From NCBI RefSeq assembly GCF_001279775.1, contig NZ_LGDG01000059.1:1-7417 (forward strand): a DNA stretch of 7,417 bases, read 5' to 3'. Shown here one piece after another: positions 1-4,947 of this stretch. The notes below the pieces were generated by a model, which was not told where the DNA came from, made no database searches, and saw only the letters and a program-made list of their open reading frames with translations. How positions within the stretch are numbered: position 1 is the stretch's first letter; every line of letters starts with the position of its first letter. The stretch comes from Streptomyces sp. MMG1533 (GTDB lineage: Bacteria > Actinomycetota > Actinomycetes > Streptomycetales > Streptomycetaceae). The position numbers and the translations under genes are program-made.

Positions 1-40
1 CCATCTCGCCGACCCACTCACCCATCGCCACACAACGAGT

Positions 41-70
41 CTGGCCCTGCCGCTCACGCGGCAGGGCCAG
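41..70. terminator. Perfect 13-bp stem-loop, likely transcription terminator
   Basis: Bases 41-53 (CTGGCCCTGCCGC) pair perfectly with 58-70 around a four-base loop (TCAC). The stem is almost all G/C and has no T-run on either side, which is common for Streptomyces terminators. It is symmetrical, so it could stop transcription from either side. The gene it would serve lies mostly or wholly left of the window. It sits 24 bases from the CTAG target copy of the insertion sequence, so the element apparently landed just outside a transcription unit. An operator or attenuator is possible but less likely. Confidence 0.7.
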
Positions 71-94
71 AACCCCAAGATCTTCATCAGCCTT

Positions 95-98
95 CTAG
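95..98. repeat. Left copy of 4-bp target-site duplication (CTAG)
   Basis: CTAG directly precedes the left inverted repeat, and the same four bases follow the right inverted repeat at 1699-1702. CTAG fits the YTAR target duplication described for the IS701 family. CTAG is its own reverse complement, so sequence alone cannot separate a duplicated target from an outward extension of the inverted repeats. Confidence 0.65.
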
Positions 99-119
99 CT
101 TGATCTTTAACGTGCGGCG
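99..119 (+). repeat. Left terminal inverted repeat of the insertion sequence
   Basis: It begins CTTGATCTTTAAC (99-111) and continues GTGCGGCG. It matches the reverse complement of 1676-1698, with only a 2-base insertion in the right copy. This would be a transposase binding and cleavage end. Confidence 0.85.
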
Positions 120-174
120 TCGAACGGTGCGTCGTACTTGATCACTCGGTTCGGTAACCGCCGTACGTGGAAGC

Positions 175-232
175 GGCCTTCGTCTGGATCATGTGTTCCG
201 ACCAAGGAACACACACGTCCAGTACGAAGGCC
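175..232 (+). promoter_or_regulatory. Long hairpin over the transposase ribosome binding site
   Basis: Bases 175-188 (GGCCTTCGTCTGGA) pair with 218-232 with a single bulged base. Inside this, after a small internal loop, 192-199 (TGTGTTCC) pairs perfectly with 206-213 around a six-base loop. The 3' arm contains GAAGG (226-230), the likely Shine-Dalgarno sequence for the ATG at 239. An RNA starting upstream of 175 would therefore bury the ribosome binding site, whereas one starting inside the 5' arm would not. IS10 and IS50 are known to use such structures to block transposase synthesis from read-through transcripts. That this element does so is inferred. Confidence 0.7.
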
Positions 233-238
233 GTGAGG

Positions 239-1690
239 ATGAGTCTGCTGCATGACGATGTCCGGCGAGAGCCGTTGGAGGAACTGTCACGCTTCCGTGG
301 CGAGTTCTACTCCTGTCTCACCGCTCGTTCGGATGCTCTGTTCGAGCTGGCGGATGCGGTTCTGTGCGGTGACGGGCCGGTGAGGTCGCTGGCCGAGCTG
401 TCGTTGGTGGGTGAACACCGCCGCGGGCACGGAGGGCTCTACGCCGCGCTCGCCCAGGGCCGGGTCGACGCGGACCGGATGCGGCAGGCCCTGGCCTCGG
501 TGCCGCTGCCGCGAGCCCTCGACGGCCGGCTGGTCCTAGCCGTCGACGTCACATGCTGGCTGCGGCCCCACGCTCACACCTCACCGCAGCGGATCCTGTG
601 TCACACCTACGGCCGGGGCAAGGACCAGCACATCCCCGTTCCCGGCTGGCCCTACTCGATTGTCTGTGCGCTCCAGCCCGGCCGCAGTTCGTGGACCGCA
701 CCGCTGGACGCGCTTCGTCTGACGCCCGGGGACGACACCGCCACCGTCACCGCCCGGCAGCTGCGCGACCTGGTCGAGCGGCTGATCGCCGCAGGCCAGT
801 GGCAGAGCGGTGACCCGGACGTCCTCGTGGTCGCGGACGCGGGATACGACGCGCCCCGCCTGGCTCACCTCCTGCGGGATCTGCCGGTGCAGGTGCTGGC
901 CCGGATGCGCTCGGACCGCGTCCTGCGCAGGCCCGCACCACCACGGCAGCCTCACACCAGGGGCCGGCCGCCCCGGCACGGCGGCGAATTCGTCTTCGGA
1001 CAGCCCGACACCTGGGGCACCCCGGACACCGAAACCGTCACCCGCCTCTACGGCACCGCCCTCGCCCGCTCCTGGGACCGTCTCCACCCCAAGCTCACCC
1101 ACCGCTCGTCCTGGGCCGTGGCCGACGCCACCCTCCCGATCGTCGAGGGGACCGTGATCCGTCTGGACATCGAGCATCTGCCTAGCGGCGCCACCCCGAA
1201 GCCGGTCTGGCTGTGGTGGTCAGGCACCGACGCAGACGCAGCGGACGCCGAACGGCTCTGGCAGGCATACCTGCGGCGCTTTGACATCGAGCACACCTTC
1301 CGCCTGTTCAAGCAGACCCTGGGCTGGACCTGCCCGAAGATCCGCACCCCCGAGGCGGCCGATCGCTGGACCTGGCTGATCCTCGCCGCCTACACCCAAC
1401 TGCGACTGGCCCGGCCGCTGGCGGCCGACCGGCGCCGACCATGGGAAAGGCCGGTTCCCGCAGACAGACTGACGCCCGCACGTGTCCGCCGCGACTTCCG
1501 GCACATCCGCCCGACAGCCACCTGCCCGGCCCAGGCACCGAAACCCACCCACCCCGGACCCGGACGACCACCAGGCCGGAAGAACACCCGGCCGACCCCA
1601 CGCCACGACGTCCACACACCCCGCAAGACGGGCAGCGCCACGTCCCGGACCAAGAAGTCGACCACCCCACGACCCCGCCGCACAGGTTAA
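239..1690 (+). CDS. IS701-like DDE transposase
   Basis: This 483-residue protein would cut and rejoin the element's ends. The RNase H-like catalytic triad is probably Asp103 (AVDVTCW), Asp200 (VVADAGYD) and Glu351 (FDIEHTFRLFKQTLGW); the last is the typical C-terminal signature of IS4/IS701-type transposases. A Lys/Arg/Pro-rich tail follows from about residue 397. I chose the ATG at 239 because GAAGG lies 8 bases upstream and the protein then begins MSLLHDDVRREPLEEL, a natural N-terminus. A longer frame from a GTG at 167 would translate the regulatory hairpin and is less likely. The frame is unbroken and ends in the right inverted repeat. Related full-length proteins are common in Streptomyces genomes. 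Confidence 0.88.
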   Translation: MSLLHDDVRREPLEELSRFRGEFYSCLTARSDALFELADAVLCGDGPVRSLAELSLVGEHRRGHGGLYAALAQGRVDADRMRQALASVPLPRALDGRLVLAVDVTCWLRPHAHTSPQRILCHTYGRGKDQHIPVPGWPYSIVCALQPGRSSWTAPLDALRLTPGDDTATVTARQLRDLVERLIAAGQWQSGDPDVLVVADAGYDAPRLAHLLRDLPVQVLARMRSDRVLRRPAPPRQPHTRGRPPRHGGEFVFGQPDTWGTPDTETVTRLYGTALARSWDRLHPKLTHRSSWAVADATLPIVEGTVIRLDIEHLPSGATPKPVWLWWSGTDADAADAERLWQAYLRRFDIEHTFRLFKQTLGWTCPKIRTPEAADRWTWLILAAYTQLRLARPLAADRRRPWERPVPADRLTPARVRRDFRHIRPTATCPAQAPKPTHPGPGRPPGRKNTRPTPRHDVHTPRKTGSATSRTKKSTTPRPRRTG

Positions 1691-1698
1691 AGATCAAG
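1676..1698 (-). repeat. Right terminal inverted repeat of the insertion sequence
   Basis: Its reverse complement starts CTTGATCTTTAAC, identical to the left tip, and continues CTGTGCGGCG against GTGCGGCG on the left. The transposase TAA (1688-1690) lies inside it. Confidence 0.85.
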
Positions 1699-1702
1699 CT
1701 AG
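1699..1702. repeat. Right copy of 4-bp target-site duplication (CTAG)
   Basis: It matches 95-98 and directly abuts the right inverted repeat. Beyond it the flanks differ (CTT before the left copy, CAG after the right), which supports these as the outer limits of the element. Confidence 0.65.
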
Positions 1703-1824
1703 CAGAAGAATCGGCCACACTCGTCGCCTGGACCGCGCTCACGCCCGAGGTTCACCTCACCCGCCCATAGCGCCGGGGTGCTGGTTGTGACTGGAGTATT
1801 CGACTGATGCTTGGGCCCCGCGGA

Positions 1825-1854
1825 TTCGGACTCTCCGGATCACGCCGGTAGGCT
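1825..1854 (+). promoter_or_regulatory. Candidate promoter of a leaderless lipoprotein mRNA
   Basis: TAGGCT (1849-1854) fits the actinobacterial -10 pattern TANNNT. It ends 8 bases before the ATG at 1863, so transcription should begin at or next to the start codon. A weak -35-like TTCGGA (1825-1830) sits 18 bases upstream. No good Shine-Dalgarno sequence precedes the ATG, in keeping with a leaderless message. The right end of the insertion sequence is more than 120 bases upstream, so the promoter is intact. Confidence 0.5.
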
Positions 1855-1862
1855 TCCTCGCC

Positions 1863-2765
1863 ATGCCCACAACAGCGCGCAGGTCCGTCCTCGGCGCCAC
1901 TGCTCTCGCCGTCCTCCTGGCTGTCGGCACCGGCTGTTCGGCCGATTCCGGCCAGGCCGGCAGCGATTCCAAAGTGTTGGAGGGGCTCGGCGCCCTGGCT
2001 GACGACAGCAGCGCGAACCAGGTGACCTACCTCGACGCGGCGAAGGCGCGTGAGCTGAGCAAGGGCGATGAGAAGGGGCTCGGCTCCATCGGTCAGCCGG
2101 CCAGCAGCCTGCTGAACTCGTACGAGCCCGGGCCGTGGGGCGAGGCATTGAAGGTGACTCAGATCGACACCGCTGTCGACACCAAGAGCGCCGGCCGCTG
2201 GGACGGTTCGTTCGATGCGGCGGCCATCACCACGTCGCTGAAGTCGAACGGATACAAGCAGAGCGGAGACGGCGAGACGTGGACGGACTCCGGCAGCAAC
2301 GGGATGTCCTTCAAGATCTCCGACGACGAGATCTCCTACGTCCAGGGCGAAGCCTCCATGGCGGCAGTCACCCCGAAAGACGGCGCCTCACTGGCCGACA
2401 AGAAGGAGTACCAGCGCGTTACCGAGTGTCTGGGCGACGTCTACCGCGCCGACTTCCTTCCGCTCACCTCCGCCAAGCCGGTACGCCTCTCCGCCCTCGG
2501 CCAGCAGGCTGCCTCCCTCGCCAAGAACACCGAGGTCCTGTGCCTTGTTGCCAAGGATGAGGCAACCGCCGACCGCGCCGCAGCGAAGCTGCGATCGGTC
2601 GTGGCTGACAAGTCACCCACGTTCGACGGTACGAAGGTGACCGTCGAGAAGGGCGACCAGCCCGTGGTCCGGGCGGTCGTCCCGGACACCGGCACGCAGC
2701 GGCCGGGCCGGCTGATGCTCTCCAACGTGGAGCTGTGGATGGCTATTACAGGCTCGGAGCTCTGA
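1863..2765 (+). CDS. Putative exported lipoprotein of unknown function
   Basis: This 300-residue protein starts with a lipoprotein signal peptide: Arg6-Arg7, a hydrophobic stretch (9-21), then VGTGC with Cys25 as the expected lipidated residue. The lipobox is somewhat unusual, with Gly rather than Leu at -3. The paired arginines (ARRSVLGA) resemble a Tat signal, an export route many Streptomyces lipoproteins use. The mature part is hydrophilic, starts with a Ser/Gly/Asp-rich linker, and has only two further cysteines, Cys189 and Cys227, which could form a disulfide. There are no further membrane segments. I do not recognise an enzymatic motif. The sequence around 117-131 (FDAAAITTSLKSNGY) resembles a helix seen in other uncharacterised actinobacterial lipoproteins, a weak similarity from memory. 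It is a lone gene with no same-strand partner nearby. Confidence 0.8.
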   Translation: MPTTARRSVLGATALAVLLAVGTGCSADSGQAGSDSKVLEGLGALADDSSANQVTYLDAAKARELSKGDEKGLGSIGQPASSLLNSYEPGPWGEALKVTQIDTAVDTKSAGRWDGSFDAAAITTSLKSNGYKQSGDGETWTDSGSNGMSFKISDDEISYVQGEASMAAVTPKDGASLADKKEYQRVTECLGDVYRADFLPLTSAKPVRLSALGQQAASLAKNTEVLCLVAKDEATADRAAAKLRSVVADKSPTFDGTKVTVEKGDQPVVRAVVPDTGTQRPGRLMLSNVELWMAITGSEL

Positions 2766-2887
2766 CGTTGTAGGAAGCTGACTCTCCGTCCGGCGACGGT
2801 TGGCGGCAGGATTCGCGCTCCCTGGTTACGTACACCCGAAGGCCGCTCGGGTCTTCCTTGGGAAATACCGGGCTTTGTTGGGGGTGG

Positions 2888-2915
2888 CCCGCCCAGCACG
2901 GGCTGGCTGGGCGGG
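2888..2915. terminator. GC-rich hairpin, candidate terminator after the lipoprotein gene
   Basis: CCCGCCCAGC (2888-2897) pairs perfectly with 2906-2915 around an eight-base loop. It lies about 120 bases after the lipoprotein stop codon, with no T-run. It may end that transcript, or transcripts arriving from the convergent hydrolase gene. Confidence 0.45.
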
Positions 2916-2984
2916 AGTTGGTGCGGTCCCCTCCGGTGGTTCTTCAGCACGAGGGAATCGCGCGGCCTTCCAGATGGGAAGGTC

Positions 2985-3036
2985 CGACGCCCGAGGCGTG
3001 GCGTCCGTTCCATGGTGCGTCCTGCCTCGGGCGTCG
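2985..3036. repeat. 13-bp perfect inverted repeat with 26-base spacer
   Basis: CGACGCCCGAGGC (2985-2997) is the exact reverse complement of 3024-3036. A smaller hairpin (CCTTCC at 2966-2971 with GGAAGG at 2977-2982, extended by G-T and G-C pairs) lies directly upstream, so an RNA from here would fold into consecutive stem-loops. Its function is unknown: terminator, remnant of a mobile element end, or structured RNA. Confidence 0.55.
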
Positions 3037-3203
3037 ACGAGTTGTACCTGTTCGCCGCCAAGAGCGTGCGTGAGCCCTGTTTTGCTTCCGTGGGGGAGTG
3101 TGTTGGCTGGCGTATCGGGGTGCGGATCGTGTTGGTCAGCGACGTCGTCGTCGGACGCCTTGACGTGCGCCAGGTTGCCGAGGCGCTGAAGAACCGGGGC
3201 TGA
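3012..3203 (+). CDS. Doubtful small open frame, 63 residues
   Basis: This frame encodes a 63-residue protein starting MVRPASGVDELYLF and ending VAEALKNRG. About 80% of its codons end in G or C, so coding origin is possible, though this is lower than expected of a highly adapted Streptomyces gene. There is no ribosome binding site before the ATG, and the start lies in the loop of an inverted repeat. The stop codon lies in a 14-bp palindrome (GGGCTGATCAGCCC, 3197-3210) that could be a terminator. I do not recognise the protein. It could be the tail of a decayed gene. Confidence 0.2.
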   Translation: MVRPASGVDELYLFAAKSVREPCFASVGECVGWRIGVRIVLVSDVVVGRLDVRQVAEALKNRG

Positions 3204-3348
3204 TCAGCCCAGACACTGCCCAGGAGTGGCCCGCACGCAACCGAGCCAAAGCTCCTGCGAAGGTGAGAGCCCCCTCATCCCGGCCGAGAGAAGGGCTGGA
3301 GTCTCAGGTGCGACGTGACCGCGCGGGTCTGGTTCCCGGGCCGGAGCG

Positions 3349-4095
3349 TCAGCTGTTGGCCAGGGCACGGCCGAGGAGGGGGAGCAGGCGGTCCCAGTGG
3401 CGCTGCAGTGCGGAGGGGTTGAAGGCGTCGGTGTCGGACATGGTGAAGCCGTGCACGGTGCCGGGGTAGATCTCGGAGGTGTGGACGACACCTGCGGCAT
3501 CCAGCGCCTTGTTGAGCTCGCCGAGGGCCTCGGGCGTCATGTCGGTTTCGGCGTGGCCGAAGTGGACCTGGGCGGTGAGCTTGGACAGGAGGCGGTGCAG
3601 GCTGTCGGGCCCGTCGGCGCCCACGGGGCCGTGGAATCCGGCGACGGCGGCCACCTGGCCGGGGTGGGCCGCGGCGGTGCGCATCGCCAGGAGGCCGCCT
3701 ATGCAGTAGCCGGTCACCGCGACCGGCCCGGCGCCGACCTCGGGCTGGGTGGTGAGGAACCTGAGGTAGGCGTCGGCGTCGCTCAGGACACGTTCGGCGG
3801 TGTGCGCCTCGATCAAGGGCATCAGCTGGGCCATGATCGCGGGCCGGACCTCTTCTCCGATGTGCTCGGGAAGTTCGATCACCGGTGCCGGGCCGTGCCG
3901 GTAGAAGAGGTTGGGGACGAGCACGTAGTACCCGTGCCCGGCAAGTTCGCGGGCCATCTCCCGCAGCACGGGCCGGATGCCGAAGCCGTCCGCGTACATC
4001 AGCACCCCCGGGTGCCGCTCGCCGTGGTCGGGGAAGGCGGCGAAGGCGTCGGCCTGGCCGTCCGTGGTGGGGATCTGCAGGGACTTGGTGGGCAA
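3349..4095 (-). CDS. Dienelactone hydrolase family protein (alpha/beta hydrolase)
   Basis: This 248-residue cytoplasmic enzyme has the alpha/beta-hydrolase fold and dienelactone hydrolase triad: nucleophile Cys131 in GYCIGG, Asp185 in HAETDMTP and His215 in VHGF. The family hydrolyses dienelactones in chloroaromatic breakdown, but many members act on other lactones or esters, so the substrate is open. In classical dienelactone hydrolase, Glu36 (in QEIFG) holds the cysteine before substrate binds; here the aligned segment reads ADGFG, with Asp36. The start is TTG, chosen because GGAAGG (4107-4102 on the minus strand) lies six bases upstream and the protein then begins like the family; no ATG or GTG fits nearby. 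Its divergent neighbour is a MarR regulator sharing a 110-bp gap with two operator-like palindromes, so ligand-controlled expression is likely. It appears monocistronic. Confidence 0.9.
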   Translation of the reverse strand: MPTKSLQIPTTDGQADAFAAFPDHGERHPGVLMYADGFGIRPVLREMARELAGHGYYVLVPNLFYRHGPAPVIELPEHIGEEVRPAIMAQLMPLIEAHTAERVLSDADAYLRFLTTQPEVGAGPVAVTGYCIGGLLAMRTAAAHPGQVAAVAGFHGPVGADGPDSLHRLLSKLTAQVHFGHAETDMTPEALGELNKALDAAGVVHTSEIYPGTVHGFTMSDTDAFNPSALQRHWDRLLPLLGRALANS

Positions 4096-4112
4096 AAGCT
4101 TCCTTCCTTGGA

Positions 4113-4161
4113 GTTCACTCGATAAACGTTGGTCGCACTAACGTTTTCGGCGCGAGTGAAC
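4113..4161. repeat. 9-bp inverted repeat enclosing operator-like site 1
   Basis: GTTCACTCG (4113-4121) and CGAGTGAAC (4153-4161) are exact reverse complements, centred at 4137, two bases from the centre of the operator-like palindrome they enclose. They may be a second binding site, a cruciform arm, or a coincidence. Confidence 0.55.
4124..4146. promoter_or_regulatory. Operator-like palindrome 1 between hydrolase and marR genes
   Basis: Two 10-base arms, AAACGTTGGT and ACTAACGTTT, flank CGC, with only one mismatch in symmetry. The core ACTAACG and its near-mirror repeat the motif of site 2. It lies 29 bases upstream of the hydrolase TTG, over the expected hydrolase promoter. MarR dimers typically bind palindromes of this size, so it is a likely site for the adjacent regulator. 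Confidence 0.75.
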
Positions 4162-4167
4162 GTACAT

Positions 4168-4184
4168 CGTTAGTGGGACTAACG
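4168..4184. promoter_or_regulatory. Operator-like palindrome 2 at the marR promoter
   Basis: CGTTAGT-GGG-ACTAACG is a perfect 7+3+7 palindrome. Its centre is 41 bases, about four helical turns, from that of site 1, so two dimers could bind on one DNA face. It overlaps the predicted -35 region of the regulator gene and ends just before its -10 box, the usual position for autorepression. Confidence 0.8.
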
Positions 4185-4198
4185 CAATGGATTAGGAT
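4170..4198 (+). promoter_or_regulatory. Candidate marR promoter, possibly leaderless
   Basis: TAGGAT (4193-4198) is a good actinobacterial -10 box, with a weak -35-like TTAGTG (4170-4175) 17 bases upstream inside operator site 2. It ends seven bases before the ATG, so transcription could start at the A. The alternative is that AGGA (4194-4197) is a Shine-Dalgarno sequence, with the promoter further upstream. Confidence 0.45.
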
Positions 4199-4205
4199 AG
4201 GCGCC

Positions 4206-4688
4206 ATGATCAGAGCCGAAGCGGCGGACGTGCCCGACGACGGCGCGCTCAAGACGCCCGACAGGCTGCGTCGGCGGGCGAGCCGACTGTTGTCGCAGCT
4301 GACCACGCGGTCGGACCGGCTGATCACCGAGGGGCTGGCGCAGGTCAACGCCCGAAAGTGGCACTACGCCGTGCTCGCCTCACTGCAGGAGTACGGGCCG
4401 GGCAGCCAGGCGGAGCTGAGCAGGCGCTCCGGCATCTACCGCAGCGACATGGTCGGCGTGCTCAACGAACTGGTCGAGCGTGACCTTGTCGAGCGGGCAC
4501 CGGATCCCGGTGACCGGCGCCGCAACATCATCGTGATCTCCACCCAGGGCCGCCGCCACCTACGCCTCCTCGACAAGGTCCTGGACGACCTCCATGACGA
4601 ACTGCTCGCGCCACTTTGTCCGGCCGAACGCGACCAGTTCGTGCAGTTGCTCACTCGCTTGCTGGACCACCACACCCAGACCTCCTGA
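4206..4688 (+). CDS. MarR family transcriptional regulator
   Basis: This 160-residue winged-helix protein probably binds DNA as a dimer and releases it on binding a small ligand. A dimerisation helix (about 18-48) leads into WHYAVLASLQEYGPGSQAELSRRSGI. The recognition helix is about 78-92 (YRSDMVGVLNELVERD). The wing carries the family signature DPGDRRRNI (100-108), with the conserved Asp and Arg. C-terminal helices (about 114-156) complete the dimer. The ATG at 4206 is preceded by a -10-like box, and longer upstream reading frames run into the operators, so this start is secure. It is divergent from the hydrolase gene, with two matching palindromes between, suggesting it represses both itself and the hydrolase. 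No cysteine is present, so a thiol-based redox switch as in OhrR is excluded. Confidence 0.92.
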   Translation: MIRAEAADVPDDGALKTPDRLRRRASRLLSQLTTRSDRLITEGLAQVNARKWHYAVLASLQEYGPGSQAELSRRSGIYRSDMVGVLNELVERDLVERAPDPGDRRRNIIVISTQGRRHLRLLDKVLDDLHDELLAPLCPAERDQFVQLLTRLLDHHTQTS

Positions 4689-4739
4689 GCCGCGTAGGGG
4701 CATCCGACATCAACGCTGCCCGGGGCGCCGTTTCATAGG

Positions 4740-4940
4740 TGGTCGCCTGAATTCGATGGCGGCGAGAAAGCTGTCGTACTCGTGGTGATGGGCGGGCTCG
4801 CGGACGGTGCCAAGGAATTGATCGCGATGGCGGACGGCGACCGTGAATCGTCACCGTCCTGGGCGAGCCTGCTGCGGGACTGCCGGCGACGCGGCATCCG
4901 CGCTCCCGTCCTCGCCGTCGGCGACGGTGCTCTCGGTAAA
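4740..4940 (+). pseudogene. Internal fragment of an IS256-family (mutator-type) transposase
   Basis: The frame translates as GEKAVVLVVMGGLADGAKELIAMADG and continues DRESSPSWASLLRDCRRRGIRAP, then VLAVGDGALG. This is the typical central block of IS256-type transposases, including the Asp of VGDGALG that belongs to the DDE triad. Only about 60 codons survive: upstream of about 4755 the match fades, and after GALG (ending 4937) the family's FW is replaced by KIW and the frame soon stops. The N-terminus, the first catalytic Asp, the final Glu and the terminal inverted repeats are missing, so it is an inactive relic. It lies between the marR gene and the convergent secreted-protein gene. The family call is from memory of conserved motifs and is fairly secure; the exact ends are not. 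Confidence 0.8.
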
Positions 4941-4947
4941 ATTTGGC

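Larger units (their letters stand above)
99..1698 (+). mobile_element. Complete IS701-like insertion sequence, 1600 bp
   Basis: The element has one transposase gene on the plus strand and matching terminal inverted repeats. The left end (99-119) and the reverse complement of the right end (1676-1698) share a perfect 13-bp tip, CTTGATCTTTAAC, then continue with GTGCGGCG in both, the right end carrying two extra bases (CT). Both ends are bordered by CTAG. The transposase stop codon (1688-1690) lies inside the right inverted repeat, so the gene fills the element. An intact reading frame, near-identical ends and an intact duplication suggest a fairly recent insertion. The family call rests on the DDE protein type plus the YTAR duplication. 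The exact outer boundary may differ by the four palindromic bases. Confidence 0.85.
2766..3348. other. 583-bp stretch without a convincing gene, with several inverted repeats
   Basis: This gap lies between the convergent lipoprotein and hydrolase genes. Open frames here lack ribosome binding sites and have unconvincing compositions, apart from a weak small frame at 3012-3203. It contains a GC-rich hairpin (2888-2915), a short hairpin (2964-2984), a 13-bp inverted repeat (2985-2997 with 3024-3036) and a 14-bp palindrome (3197-3210). It may hold terminators, a decayed gene, or a structured RNA. From 3211 to 3348 I see no clear feature. Confidence 0.6.

Noticed and set aside
167..238. Longer transposase start at the GTG at 167
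   Set aside because: The added 24 codons translate the regulatory hairpin, and the ATG at 239 has a better-spaced Shine-Dalgarno sequence and a natural N-terminus.
581..1177. 198-codon minus-strand frame inside the transposase gene
   Set aside because: It is an antisense shadow of a well-supported gene, typical of high-GC DNA.
2..1770. A reading frame that stays open if the insertion sequence is removed (codons from 2-97 joined to 1702-1770, ending TAG)
   Set aside because: It would run straight through the perfect 13-bp hairpin at 41-70, about a quarter of its codons end in A or T, which is high for this DNA, and the joined peptide resembles nothing I know. An interrupted gene cannot be excluded but is not supported.
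2441..3061. 206-codon minus-strand frame overlapping the lipoprotein gene end and the gap
   Set aside because: Its first half crosses the inverted repeats, its second half is antisense to the lipoprotein, and its composition (Arg/Pro/Ser-rich) is that of a chance frame.
2800..3189. 129-codon plus-strand frame in the gap
   Set aside because: It has no ribosome binding site, is Ala/Arg/Ser/Cys-rich and shows no motif.
3397..4125. 242-codon plus-strand frame opposite the hydrolase
   Set aside because: It is antisense to a gene with a complete catalytic triad, and its Gly/Val/His-rich product is a mirror artefact.
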